A DNA stretch of 63,343 nucleotides from Scalindua sp964437425. Lineage in GTDB: Bacteria; Planctomycetota; Brocadiia; Brocadiales; Scalinduaceae. Each line of letters opens with the position of its first letter. The stretch's first letter is position 1. Below the pieces are notes generated by a model that was not told the DNA's origin, searched no databases, and was given only the letters and a program-made list of their open reading frames with translations. Position numbers and translations under genes: made by a program. Location: contig CAYTGO010000014.1 of assembly GCA_964437425.1 (NCBI GenBank), forward strand, positions 1-63,343, in the 5' to 3' direction. Positions 33,501 to 43,691 of this stretch are shown in pieces.

Positions 33501-35480
33501 CTATTTCTCAACCCCACTGGAATCATCAATATGAGGTGCTTCCTGGTGCTCTGCATTCCTGGGTGCCACAAATGCATGCTTCTGTACCCAGCGGAGATGC
33601 AGGGTATCCTGCTTATAGTGGTGCAACACCTGTGCCTTGTGTTCGGGGAACCCGAGGAAGTTGCTGAAATAGAACAGGAAGACGAGCAGAGTGTTCAAGC
33701 TGAGAACAGAGAATCCCTTGATGACCATATAGGGTGCAATAGTGGCAGTGTGGTGAACAAGATATTCCCAGAACACAAAATTAAACAGGCCGGGCATATC
33801 CACGATGGAGAGGCCAAGGGCAAATAACAGGAGATTCGACAAGGGAGAACGAGAGAGCTTTGCAGAATAGTTAGAATATTTTTCCTTTGAAGAAGTAAGA
33901 ATCGAATATAAGGCTATCGCAGTAAATAAAACAAAAAGGTCAGAAAAAGAGACCACGGACATTGGATCTATGTCAGTCTTAAGCTTGTCTATCAGCATTA
34001 TGTAAATGAGTACCACTGAGCAGAAAAGATTAAGGAAAAACAGGATCACTTTGCGCATATTTAAGAAGCTTAGTATTGTGAAACCTATTGCTAGTGCCGT
34101 TAGGAGTTCCTCTTTGACGTTGAAATGATAGCCATTGAAGATATAGATTACAATACTGAAAGCGGCCCACATAATCGCAACCATGACGGCAAAGCGTCCC
34201 GCAGATTTTCTATCGTAACGCACAAAAGTCAGACCGAGAAATTGGTCAATAAAATCAAAGGAGCGGGAGAAAAACCCAAACTCATTTATCGTGAGTGAAT
34301 AAAGCCAGTCTCTCAGCCTCGCCGGAAGTATCAAGCGAAAGTGTTTACCTGTTTTGGTCATCTTCGGACGGCGTGTTTCCATAGTGTGGTAATGATGTAA
34401 CAGCGAAGGAGTACGCAGGAACTCAAATGTCCGATATATTCCGTGAGACACAACGTGTACCAAAGCCAGTGTGTGAAAACCGAGGAAGATCTCGATGTAA
34501 ATTATTGCGAGCTGTGTCATAGTAGCGTACGCAATAGTATTTTTGGCGTCAGAAAGCTGTCTGCTCATGTGGGTTGTGACATATGCGGAAACCAGACAAA
34601 TGGCGATTGCAATGGCGATTGCATTTGCCGGATGGTAAATTGTCCACACTTCAGGCCAATACGTAAAAAGCGACCATTCTCTGGGCCAGACATGTAGAAG
34701 GACAAAAATTGGAATGTGTGTAGACAACGAGCCATAGAATACCGCACTTGACGGTGTGGGGCCCTCCATCGCACGTGGTAGCCATATCCACGGAAAAACT
34801 CCCGATTTGATGAAACATGCTAGAATTAACAAGACCATTGCCCACTCGTAACCATGTTCCTGGAGTGAGATTAACTCTGCCATGTCTTCAATGTTGAAGA
34901 AGAGCAGCAGCAGGATCAGGGAGAACATGAAGATGTCTCCTACCTTGTAGATAAACATTACCCGCATGGCGTTCTTGAGCGGGTTTGTTCGATGTTCATA
35001 GAAAGCGATAAGAAGCACCGAAGAGAGACCTAACAGCTCCCAACCCATGAACATATAGTTGGTGCTCGAGCTGAGTACGATAAGCCCCAGGGACAACTGG
35101 AAAATAAAATAGAGGGAGAAGAACTTATGATAATACGCGTCGCGGTGCAGGTAAAAGAGGGAAAAATGCCCGAGTACTGCAATTATTGTCGTCGTGAATG
35201 ACAGAAAAATAAATGTATGGAAATCCCAATGCACGATGAAGGTCCAGCCTATGAGACAGAAGGATTCAATACGCACCGGCATTGTGTTGAATCCCAGAAA
35301 AATCAAGGCAATTGCGATGTGAGTAAAATCACTGGCATTTCCCCAGTGTACCAGTTTTCGGACCAGGTTCTCCTCGCGTTCCTGTTCACTGAAAAAATAA
35401 TGAATGTTTATAAAAAGTATTTTGGCAATTGGGAATAGTACAAAGTAATGCGCAAGATATATAACCACAAAATTATCCAA
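33501..35480 (-). CDS. dabB: DabB, NuoL-like membrane subunit of the DAB inorganic-carbon pump
   Basis: A 659-residue membrane protein with about 14-16 helices and the proton-conducting NuoL/MrpA core: YMFMGWELLGLSSVLLIAFY, followed by an Asn/Arg loop and VMFIYKVGDIFMF, then SGVFPWIWLPRAMEGPTPSS. Together with DabA it forms the energy-coupled DAB complex that traps CO2 as bicarbonate in the cytoplasm of autotrophs. It starts at TTG 35480, eight bases after an AGGAG box, and lies 11 bases after dabA. It ends 36 bases from the convergent carbonic-anhydrase-like gene. Confidence 0.9.
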   Translation of the reverse strand: MDNFVVIYLAHYFVLFPIAKILFINIHYFFSEQEREENLVRKLVHWGNASDFTHIAIALIFLGFNTMPVRIESFCLIGWTFIVHWDFHTFIFLSFTTTIIAVLGHFSLFYLHRDAYYHKFFSLYFIFQLSLGLIVLSSSTNYMFMGWELLGLSSVLLIAFYEHRTNPLKNAMRVMFIYKVGDIFMFSLILLLLFFNIEDMAELISLQEHGYEWAMVLLILACFIKSGVFPWIWLPRAMEGPTPSSAVFYGSLSTHIPIFVLLHVWPREWSLFTYWPEVWTIYHPANAIAIAIAICLVSAYVTTHMSRQLSDAKNTIAYATMTQLAIIYIEIFLGFHTLALVHVVSHGIYRTFEFLRTPSLLHHYHTMETRRPKMTKTGKHFRLILPARLRDWLYSLTINEFGFFSRSFDFIDQFLGLTFVRYDRKSAGRFAVMVAIMWAAFSIVIYIFNGYHFNVKEELLTALAIGFTILSFLNMRKVILFFLNLFCSVVLIYIMLIDKLKTDIDPMSVVSFSDLFVLFTAIALYSILTSSKEKYSNYSAKLSRSPLSNLLLFALGLSIVDMPGLFNFVFWEYLVHHTATIAPYMVIKGFSVLSLNTLLVFLFYFSNFLGFPEHKAQVLHHYKQDTLHLRWVQKHAFVAPRNAEHQEAPHIDDSSGVEK

Positions 35481-35491
35481 AAGAATGTCTC

Positions 35492-38137
35492 CTATTTAAT
35501 TAGTCCGAACAAAAGATGATCCTGTTCGAGGAAAAATCGCGGATCGTTGCTCTCGTATTCAGGTACATCCACTGTCTCCTCAAACGGTACAAATCGGCCT
35601 TCCATCCCGCCTTGCCATAAAAAGATTTTTTCCTGATCCTGATCGTGAACCGCAAGGGTAATCCAATTGTGTTTTACCAGACATTGAAAGTGCCCTGGTT
35701 GATTGGTGTAACCGAATGCTTCGCCGAGGATGGTTTCCATCGTCTCAACCTTACAGCAAACGAGCATAATTAATCGTGTTGGTTCATGGACCTCAACCAT
35801 CTGCCAGGGCAGTCCCAACTGCAGGTCACTAAGATGACCATTCATCACACCCACCAGAGATGTTACGTTGTGAGGAAGTTTGGTGCCACAGCCGTAATGC
35901 TCGTTGTCGACAAAACTAAAATAGTACTCAAGATTAATTCCCGCAGTTACCGGTCCTACAGCGCCAAGGGTGCCCCTCAATAATTTTCCTTCCGGATCAA
36001 CTTTATAATCATAGGAAACTAAAAACGCACGCCTGTCCAGGAAAAGGTTTCGTGTCAGATATCTCGGGCCTACGATTGTAATCGCATTGGTGCAGTGACC
36101 ATATTCAGGCCTTGGCTGGGTAAGATCCATCGCTCGACCGTGGGCATAATCGGCAAATCCCTGTTCAGACTTGTCTTTCCTCACTTCGTCAAAGCGTCTG
36201 CAGCGCTCTTTCGCATCCAGAGCTGCTCCGCGGTACATAGTGTTGATATACTTTTGCAGTCGAGGTTCTACAGGTTTGGGAAGATCAAATAAGCGGACTT
36301 CATCGCTGCAGGTGTTGTGATATCCACCGATAAATTGGGTTGATTCAGGTATAACAACACCATTTTTTGCCAACCCGGCACGAACTTCCGGTTCATTGCA
36401 GATTGTCGCAAAGAGGCGTCCGTTGGGTGCTCCGCGTCCACCCGCACACGCACCGCAGTCGTGTGCCGCTTCGTGTGGGTTATTGAGGCTGTTCGAGCCG
36501 TGGCCCAGGATGAACACATAAGGTGTAAAGTTATCCGATAATCCACTGCCTTTGAGTATTGCCGTTGCACGTGCGATTCGTTCTTCCAGATCCCACCCTT
36601 CGTCATTCTCATGAGTCTCTTTTTTGTAGATCAATCGTGTCTTTGGTTCGTGGGATGCAAGATAACGTCTCAGTTTGGAACTGTTCTTTGGCGAAAGTAC
36701 ATCCATTAAATATGGCATAAAATTAATGATACCGCTGAAAAGTGTGTGCAGAAAACTCCCGACAAGGGTCTTCGATGCTTGCGTGATCACCCACTGTACT
36801 TCCCCGTAAAGCTGCAGTTTTTTAGGCATTGCGTCTTCGAGTTTCTCGGCCTCTTCATAGATCTGCACTGATGGTGTCACCAGGGGGTGTGGGCACATTT
36901 TGCGGTAATGCTTTTCCGGTGCTCCCTTAAATCTCATGTCAAGAGCGAAATGTCCCGCTGCTCCCAGCGTCTCAACATCGGGATCAATCTGTTCCAGCTG
37001 TCGGCGGAAAGATTCTTCCCGGTCGTCAATGCAACAGAATACCTGGTAATTCTGAAGCTTGTATTTCGGTTTATCCTCGATGGCACACTTTTGATATGAC
37101 GAGAGAAATTGATTATAAAAAGTATCCTCATATGCTCTTTGCCAGATCTCCAGACGGTTTTCATCAGTAAATTGAGTAACTTCTCTGGGGAATTCGTCGT
37201 AGTAACTGATGTCTAAAGCTCTCACGATAGAAGCAATAAATTTCGGATCATACAGAGGCTCCGATTTATAGACCGGGACTTTCAAGCTTAGAAGCTCACA
37301 TACGGATTGAACAGCAGCGAGTTCAAGGAGGAGAATAACGGGAAGCACCTCTTTAAAGACTGCTTTGATCTCAGGATTTGGAATCCATTCAGGCATCTCT
37401 TCCAGAGACTTAATGGTTCCTACCCACCCCTTGTAGCGATATAGGGTGCGGAAAATATAATCGTCCAAGTGTTCATCTGGGATGGCCAAACGTTGAAGCA
37501 GAAGAGCGGTTGCTTCGTCACAAGGGTATTGTTTCATCCCTGCGGCAATATGATCCAGACACTTGAGGAAATTTGGCCTGAAGAAAGCGCTCTTCGAATA
37601 AATTTCACAAAAACACTTCCACATCCCTTTTTCACGATTCGGCATGTGCCAATAGGACATGCCGAAGTCGAAATAGGAAGGAAGAAACTTAAAGATAAAA
37701 GGGCCCATCAACTCGTCGATGTCACGATTGTGTTCGATCTGCACCGCCTCTTTGTAATAGCTTGGGCGTTGATACGCGGTGTCGTCTATGAACTGCTGAA
37801 TTTTTTTGTCCGGTTTCTGGCGGGTGTCCGGTTTCTCTGTCATGAGCATGAACAGAAGAATCGGATCAATAGTAAGCTTGTGATGCTTGATATATTCTTT
37901 GATCTTCTTTTGAAGAACTGGCTCCGTAATGCGGCCCCGTTCAAACGCCAGGAGAAATTCTTCTTCGCACATAAAGGCTTTGGCGTCATAAGCACGTCCC
38001 GCCTGTTTAACACCTTCGAAAAAGTCGTATGTTTCAAAATGGTGAATGGTATTGTGGTGAACGAAAAAAGGGAGCGGGCCTTGATCTGGCATCAAATGTT
38101 TTGCATGTTCAATAGCGTGTTCAATTTTGTCTGACAT
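35492..38137 (-). CDS. dabA: DabA, zinc-dependent carbonic-anhydrase-like subunit of the DAB pump (UPF0753/DUF2309)
   Basis: 881 residues from the ATG at 38137, six bases after GGGGAGG; an adjacent ATG at 38140 is too close. It carries the zinc site known for DabA: C369-I-D371-D-R373 in FCCIDDREES, and H546 in ILGHGSNSLNNP with C561 in HDCGACAGG. The His to Cys distance of 15 residues is the same as in characterised DabA. It hydrates CO2 on the inner face in one direction, coupled to ion flow through DabB. It is second in the operon sulP-dabA-dabB, 45 bases or so after sulP. Confidence 0.93.
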   Translation of the reverse strand: MSDKIEHAIEHAKHLMPDQGPLPFFVHHNTIHHFETYDFFEGVKQAGRAYDAKAFMCEEEFLLAFERGRITEPVLQKKIKEYIKHHKLTIDPILLFMLMTEKPDTRQKPDKKIQQFIDDTAYQRPSYYKEAVQIEHNRDIDELMGPFIFKFLPSYFDFGMSYWHMPNREKGMWKCFCEIYSKSAFFRPNFLKCLDHIAAGMKQYPCDEATALLLQRLAIPDEHLDDYIFRTLYRYKGWVGTIKSLEEMPEWIPNPEIKAVFKEVLPVILLLELAAVQSVCELLSLKVPVYKSEPLYDPKFIASIVRALDISYYDEFPREVTQFTDENRLEIWQRAYEDTFYNQFLSSYQKCAIEDKPKYKLQNYQVFCCIDDREESFRRQLEQIDPDVETLGAAGHFALDMRFKGAPEKHYRKMCPHPLVTPSVQIYEEAEKLEDAMPKKLQLYGEVQWVITQASKTLVGSFLHTLFSGIINFMPYLMDVLSPKNSSKLRRYLASHEPKTRLIYKKETHENDEGWDLEERIARATAILKGSGLSDNFTPYVFILGHGSNSLNNPHEAAHDCGACAGGRGAPNGRLFATICNEPEVRAGLAKNGVVIPESTQFIGGYHNTCSDEVRLFDLPKPVEPRLQKYINTMYRGAALDAKERCRRFDEVRKDKSEQGFADYAHGRAMDLTQPRPEYGHCTNAITIVGPRYLTRNLFLDRRAFLVSYDYKVDPEGKLLRGTLGAVGPVTAGINLEYYFSFVDNEHYGCGTKLPHNVTSLVGVMNGHLSDLQLGLPWQMVEVHEPTRLIMLVCCKVETMETILGEAFGYTNQPGHFQCLVKHNWITLAVHDQDQEKIFLWQGGMEGRFVPFEETVDVPEYESNDPRFFLEQDHLLFGLIK

Positions 38138-38206
38138 CATTTTCCTCCCCTGATAAAACAAAGAGCAACAGTGCTCGTTAAAGAATTTTTAACTGAGGAC
38201 GAAAAG

Positions 38207-39838
38207 CTACTGTTGTATATCCTTTGAATGTATATTTTCAATCGGTAAAGCATAGATCCATTTGTCAAGCCTCTTAGAATAACTATCTTCTTTTTCAGGA
38301 GTCTCGCTTTGTGGTTGTAGCAGTTTTACATTAATATTTCTCTCCCCCGCTGATATAACAAAGTCTCCTATCGCCTCCCTCACATCGTAATCAATGCTAA
38401 CACATTTACTCATATCTAGAGTCAGGTATGTATCATCTGGTATTTCGGCCAGTTCTTTTATGATCGCACCTTTATTTAAAAAAGTAACATCTTCAGACAG
38501 GCTGATTCTAATTTTATGTTCTTTAGCAGTTGTTTCCATGTGTAAGAAATGAGAATTTTTGAAGTTGCGAATTAAGATCGTGGCGGAACCAACACAACAC
38601 CCCAACGCGAGCCCTATCAGCAAATCTTCAAAGACGATTCCAAGAATTGTGACAATAAACGGAACAAATTGTTCCCATCCCAGCTTGTATTGTTTTGCAA
38701 ATTGAGAAGGCTTTGCTAATTTATAGCCAACCATTAATAAGATACACGCAAGAGCCGGTAAAGGTATTAAATTAAGAATACTCGGAATTAATGCAACGCA
38801 TATTAGTAGAAAGGCCCCGTGAAGAATGGTAGACATTTTTGATTGTGCACCGGCCTGAACATTTGCAGAGCTTCGGACTATTACTTGAGTAATAGCCAAC
38901 CCGCCAATCATCCCGGATACTATGTTTCCGGCTCCCTGGGCAAACAGTTCACGGTTGGTTGGCGTAACTCTCTTATGAGGATCCAGCTTATCCGTAGCCT
39001 CCACACATAGAAGGGTTTCTAAACTGGCAACAAGCGCTATGGTAACAGCTAAAACATAAACTTCTTTGTTTCCTATCTGGCTGAAATCAGGAAAGGTAAA
39101 TTGACCAAAAAAAGAGGAGACTCCGCTGGCAACCGGCACATGTACCAGATAGTCCTGGCCTAAATGGTATTGAGGGAAAAAACTCTTTGTTATAAACTGG
39201 CAAATAATACCAACGGCGACTACAACAATAGGTCCCTGTACTAATCTAAATATTTTATGCTTCTTCGACAGGTACAATTCCCATAGTAACAATAGCCCCA
39301 TTGAAACAATAGCAATTATTATTGCCCCGGCTGTTATATGTTCAAAAAATTGTAACAGTGCGGTAAATGTGCTGCCGTCACTCAATTGGTTATGATAATC
39401 AGGACCTTTCCACTCTCCATCATAACCAAATGCAAAAGGTAGCTGTTTTATGAAGATGATGATACCAATGCCTGCAAGCATTCCATTTACAGCCGACAAT
39501 GGGAAATAATAGCCGATAATTCCGGCTCTCAAGATGCCAAGGATTATTTGAATTATACCGGCTATGACTACGGCCAATAAAAACGTTTCAAATGGCATGG
39601 TAAGCAGCGTAGTCAGAATAATTACAGCCAGGCCGGCAGCAGGTCCACTTACTCCATGTGAGGACTTACTTATAGCACCTACAAGTATTCCTCCAACAAT
39701 TCCTGCAATAAGGCCTGAGAACAGGGGTGCTCCGCTTGCCAATGCGATGCCCAGGCAGAGCGGTAAGGCAACAAAAAGCACTACTATGCTTGACGGTATA
39801 TCTCGATTTAACGTAGAAAAAAAGGGGTTTTTTTTCAT
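38207..39838 (-). CDS. SulP-family anion transporter with STAS domain, probable bicarbonate transporter, copy 1
   Basis: A 543-residue SulP protein: transmembrane core of about 12-14 helices starting DIPSSIVVLFVALPLCLGIA, the SulP signature region with GVSGPAAGLAV, and a C-terminal STAS domain (about 435-525, with TLDMSKCVSIDYDVREAI). Members near carbonic anhydrases are usually Na+-dependent bicarbonate carriers (BicA-like); sulfate cannot be excluded. It is the first gene of sulP-dabA-dabB, so bicarbonate fits best. It is very close in sequence to the copy at 62590 and less so to that at 51973. Unlike those two it has no structured RNA element upstream. Confidence 0.88.
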   Translation of the reverse strand: MKKNPFFSTLNRDIPSSIVVLFVALPLCLGIALASGAPLFSGLIAGIVGGILVGAISKSSHGVSGPAAGLAVIILTTLLTMPFETFLLAVVIAGIIQIILGILRAGIIGYYFPLSAVNGMLAGIGIIIFIKQLPFAFGYDGEWKGPDYHNQLSDGSTFTALLQFFEHITAGAIIIAIVSMGLLLLWELYLSKKHKIFRLVQGPIVVVAVGIICQFITKSFFPQYHLGQDYLVHVPVASGVSSFFGQFTFPDFSQIGNKEVYVLAVTIALVASLETLLCVEATDKLDPHKRVTPTNRELFAQGAGNIVSGMIGGLAITQVIVRSSANVQAGAQSKMSTILHGAFLLICVALIPSILNLIPLPALACILLMVGYKLAKPSQFAKQYKLGWEQFVPFIVTILGIVFEDLLIGLALGCCVGSATILIRNFKNSHFLHMETTAKEHKIRISLSEDVTFLNKGAIIKELAEIPDDTYLTLDMSKCVSIDYDVREAIGDFVISAGERNINVKLLQPQSETPEKEDSYSKRLDKWIYALPIENIHSKDIQQ

Positions 39839-39995
39839 AGTTTTTTACCGTGTCAACTTGTTATATAACCGTTTTTACCTGAACATTTAATAAGTGACCA
39901 GGTATCTGGCTAAAAATATACTTAAGCCCTGGCTCTAACCATCCATAACCTGTTAACCATGTGTATGCCCTCCTGAATAAGAAAACCAATATCGG

Positions 39996-42900
39996 TCATT
40001 TAGAGGTATCCCTTATTAATCCTTCTATGCGAACAGGTTTTCCTTCATCGTCTCTAAACATAAGAGAGGCGCGTGTCATGTAGAAATGCTCGCCATCCTT
40101 CCTTTTGCACAAGGTCTCATAGTGTCTGCTGATTCCATCTTTTTCAAGTTGCTCGACGAGTTTTCTTCTATCATCAGGATCAACATACATATCCTTTACC
40201 TTTGTCCCGACCAACGCTTCCGGTGATTCATAGCCAAGCATCTCTGCGCAAGCTCGATTCGCCCACGTAAATACTCCATCAACTCCCGGTTCACATTGAT
40301 ACATACCCTCTTCAACTGAATCCAATAGCCGCTTTTTATGCTCTTCGGATTCTCGCAGCTCATCTTCCAGTCTCTTTCGTTCAGTAGTATCCCTCAATAC
40401 ACCTTCAATACGAACAGGTTTACCATCATCGTCTCTAATCATATGAGAGGTGCGTTCCATGTAGAAATGTTCGCCACTCTTCCTTTTACAAAAGGACTCA
40501 AAATGCCTGCAGGTTCCATCTTTTTCAAGCGTCTCAACGAGTTTTCTTCTGTCATCAGGATCTACGTAAATATCCTTTACCTTTGTCCCGACCATATACT
40601 CCGGTGATTCATAGCTAAACATTTCTGCACAAGCCTGGTTGACCCACGTAAATACTCCATCAACTCCCGGTTCGCATTGGTATATACCCTCTCTAAGTGA
40701 ATCCAATAGCCTCTTTTTCTGTTCTTCAGACTCCCGCAACTCTTCTTCCTGTCTCTTTCGTTCAGTAGTATCCCTCAGTACTCCTTCAATACGAACAGGA
40801 TTACCTTCCTCGTCTCTAATCATATGGGAGGCACGTCCCATGTAGAAATGTTCACCATTTTTCTTCTTACACAAGGACTCAAAGTGCCTGCAGATTCCAT
40901 CTTTTTCAAGCTTCTCGACGAGTCTTCTTCTATCATCAGGATCTACGTAAATATCCTTTACCTTTGTCCCGACCATCTGTTCCGGTGATTCATAGCCAAA
41001 CATCTCTGCACAAACCTGGTTGACCCACGTAAACACACCTTCAACTCCCGGTTCACATTGATACATACCCTCTATAAGCGAATCTAATAGATCCCTTTTC
41101 TGCTCTTCAGACTCTAGCAACTCATCTAACATCTTCTTCCGTTCAGTAGTATCCCTCAGTACGCCTTCAATACGAACAGGATTACCATCCTCGTCTCTAA
41201 TCATATGGGAGGCACGTTCCATGTAGAAATGTTCGCCACTCCTCCTTTTACACAAGGACTCAAAGTGCCTGCAGATTCCATCTTTTTCAAGCTTCTCGAC
41301 GAGTCTTCTTCTATCATCAGGATCTACGTAAATATCCTTTACCTTTGTCCCGACCATCTGTTCCGGTGATTCATAGCCAAACATCTCTGCACAAACCTGG
41401 TTGACCCACGTAAACACACCTTCAACTCCCGGTTCACATTGATACATACCCTCTATAAGCGAATCTAATAGATCCCTTTTCTGCTCTTCAGACTCTAGCA
41501 ACTCATCTAACATCCTCTTCCGCTCAGTAGTATCCCTTAGTACTCCTTCGATACGGACAGGAATACCATTATCATCTTTCACCATGTTAGAATTACGTTC
41601 AATGTAAAATTTCTCTCCGTCTGCCCTTTTACAATAGGATGTAAAGTCCTTACAGGTTCTATCTGTTTCAAGTTTCTCTACGAGCAGTTTTCTGTCTCCT
41701 TGATCTACATAAATATCCTTTACCTTCGTCCCGACCATATCTTTCGGTGATTCATAGCCAAACATCTCTGCACAGGCTTTATTAACCCACGTAAACGCTC
41801 CTTCAACTCCCGGCTCACACTGATAAATACCGACTGTTAGAGAATCAAATAATTCCCTGTAATCTCTCTCAGATTTCTTTATCTCTCTTGTCTTTTTGTC
41901 CAGAGTATTTGCCATAGTATTGAATGATGCTGCCAAAACCCCGAGCTCATCTTCCCTTATTATGTTTACTCTTTGGGTCAAATCCCCTTCAGCCATCTTT
42001 TCAGTCGCCTCAGTTAGCTCAACTATCGGGTTAGATAGCCGTTTGCCAATAACATATGCAAAGAACACAATGGGAAGAGCAATCCCAAACAACAATACAA
42101 CACCAAGAGAATTTAGGTTATACACTACTCCATAAGCTTCAGATCTGTCTATCTCAGTGATAACACCCCAGTTATACTCAGGCAGCCAGCGCCACACTCC
42201 CAATACGGGTACGCCTGCATAATCATTATATCCTTTCGAATCAAAACCATTCTTACCTGCGACACACTGTGCAACACCACGGGTTAATTTGCGGGTAACA
42301 GGGTCAACTAATTTCAGTTTCAGTGCACTCCTTTTTTTCGCAACACCTTTCTTTGCTAAATGCCTGGTAAACCTCGGTTCTGAAAGCATGTATCCGTCCT
42401 TGTTTACAAGATATGTCTCTCCTGTCTTTCCGAATGTTTGGCTATGCATCATGTTGCTCAAGGTGCCTACGTGAACCCTAAATACAACAGCACCAATTAT
42501 TTTACCATCCTTACCCTTCAAGGGCGTTGAAACAAGCATTGTTGGTATCCCTGTCTCCTTCTTATCAAATTCGTTCATAAGTGAGATCTCAGATGGCAAG
42601 ATACTCGTTGCAAATGTTTGTCCTTGTAAAGCATTCTTGAAATAATCTTTGTCTGATAAATCTCTTCCTACACTTTCTTCGATTGTTGCAATGGTAACCA
42701 ATCCTTTATCGTTACATACAAAAGCACTCATGTATCCATACTCAACCACCACCATCTCTAAATGTCTTAAAGTTTCCGCATGCTCATTATCCTTCCTGGT
42801 AAGATTCACGCTATTAGCCATAAAAGGGTTATCTGCAACAACCAGGACATCCTTCATCCTTTCACGCATCCAGGTAGACACCAGCACCGCCTGCTTCTTC

Positions 42901-43043
42901 CCAACAATTTCGAGATTATCCATGATCACAGTCTTAAGATCAGACTGTATTCTGGGGTAAGCAATAATCCTTAGTGCAACAAAAGGCAGTAAAGTAAAGA
43001 AAATCAGCATTAATATGATGTAATTTTTAATCGATATTTTCAT
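39996..43043 (-). CDS. Membrane sensor: Cache-HAMP with five tandem PAS domains and no output domain
   Basis: A 1015-residue protein. A membrane helix at about 8-28 and another at about 310-330 flank an extracytoplasmic double-Cache ligand-binding domain (SVGRDLSDKDYFKNALQG; LVNKDGYMLSEPRF). A HAMP segment follows (NPIVELTEATEKMAEGDLT). The rest is five PAS/PAC repeats of 127 residues, each opening with Y-Q-C-E-P-G-V and ending VRIEGVLRDTTERKR. The Cys in every repeat is conserved. No kinase, GGDEF, methyl-accepting or phosphatase domain is present: the protein ends in the fifth PAS unit. Repeats 2 and 3 are nearly identical in DNA. It may be an adaptor for a separate output protein or the result of repeat-driven loss. 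Confidence 0.9.
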   Translation of the reverse strand: MKISIKNYIILMLIFFTLLPFVALRIIAYPRIQSDLKTVIMDNLEIVGKKQAVLVSTWMRERMKDVLVVADNPFMANSVNLTRKDNEHAETLRHLEMVVVEYGYMSAFVCNDKGLVTIATIEESVGRDLSDKDYFKNALQGQTFATSILPSEISLMNEFDKKETGIPTMLVSTPLKGKDGKIIGAVVFRVHVGTLSNMMHSQTFGKTGETYLVNKDGYMLSEPRFTRHLAKKGVAKKRSALKLKLVDPVTRKLTRGVAQCVAGKNGFDSKGYNDYAGVPVLGVWRWLPEYNWGVITEIDRSEAYGVVYNLNSLGVVLLFGIALPIVFFAYVIGKRLSNPIVELTEATEKMAEGDLTQRVNIIREDELGVLAASFNTMANTLDKKTREIKKSERDYRELFDSLTVGIYQCEPGVEGAFTWVNKACAEMFGYESPKDMVGTKVKDIYVDQGDRKLLVEKLETDRTCKDFTSYCKRADGEKFYIERNSNMVKDDNGIPVRIEGVLRDTTERKRMLDELLESEEQKRDLLDSLIEGMYQCEPGVEGVFTWVNQVCAEMFGYESPEQMVGTKVKDIYVDPDDRRRLVEKLEKDGICRHFESLCKRRSGEHFYMERASHMIRDEDGNPVRIEGVLRDTTERKKMLDELLESEEQKRDLLDSLIEGMYQCEPGVEGVFTWVNQVCAEMFGYESPEQMVGTKVKDIYVDPDDRRRLVEKLEKDGICRHFESLCKKKNGEHFYMGRASHMIRDEEGNPVRIEGVLRDTTERKRQEEELRESEEQKKRLLDSLREGIYQCEPGVDGVFTWVNQACAEMFSYESPEYMVGTKVKDIYVDPDDRRKLVETLEKDGTCRHFESFCKRKSGEHFYMERTSHMIRDDDGKPVRIEGVLRDTTERKRLEDELRESEEHKKRLLDSVEEGMYQCEPGVDGVFTWANRACAEMLGYESPEALVGTKVKDMYVDPDDRRKLVEQLEKDGISRHYETLCKRKDGEHFYMTRASLMFRDDEGKPVRIEGLIRDTSK
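40030..41880 (-). repeat. Five tandem PAS-coding repeats, period 381 bp
   Basis: Matching bases recur every 381 bp (for example ATACATACC at 41061 and 41442). The second and third units differ by only a few bases over more than 300, showing recent duplication or gene conversion. Outer units are more diverged. Confidence 0.85.
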
Positions 43044-43327
43044 TTATCTTTCTCCGTAATATGCTATACCCATAATTATTTAGCTAATTTTCAAAAGCTT
43101 ACAAATGTTAAGTGGGGTTCGTGGCCGGTTTACAAATCCTTACAAGGTTTACTTGTAGAGTTCTAATTTAGCGAGTTTAATACCAAAAGATTTAAAATGT
43201 AAAATAAGTTAGTAATGTACAATATGATGAGGGGGCACTGGAGTCTAAAAATCGGTTATTACAATCCATGTTGAATCGAAATATGCCTTATAAATAAAAG
43301 ACTTATGTAAAATAGTAGAGATTGTTC

Positions 43328-43375
43328 TTTTTTATTTTGATAATCAAGCCAGGTAACAATTATCAAAATAAAAAA
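43328..43375. repeat. 17-bp perfect inverted repeat, terminator-like
   Basis: TTTTTTATTTTGATAAT (43328-43344) pairs with ATTATCAAAATAAAAAA (43359-43375) around a 14-base loop. Read on either strand the stem ends in a T-run, but it is AT-only apart from one pair. The 43044-43691 spacer around it holds nothing else I can name; it lies between two minus-strand genes. Confidence 0.5.
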
Positions 43376-43691
43376 ATAAATTATTAATACACAATAGATA
43401 TAATTTAGTGGTTGATAACCACCGACAAATCATGCATATCATTATCCTGATTGTCATGTAATGCTAAATATGGTCTCTGTTTAGTTTGTAAGACCATGCT
43501 GGCAAATCATTGTCTATAAACATGAAAATGTTTGACTGTAAAATGGTATAAATAAGCCAATTATGACCAAAGAGGCCATTAATTTAAGGCAGGTTTAATA
43601 TCTGTTAAATGTAAATACTGAAAAGTGAATTTCTAAATTATTGAGTTACCCGATGGGCTTCTTGACGTGATTAATGAGGACGTTATTCTGT

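Noticed and set aside
33470..33827. Plus-strand frames over the end of dabB
   Set aside because: They overlap dabB codons in antisense and have no family features.
37469..38134. Long antisense frame (221 codons) inside dabA
   Set aside because: It is the shadow of a strongly conserved gene; there is no independent start signal or recognisable protein.
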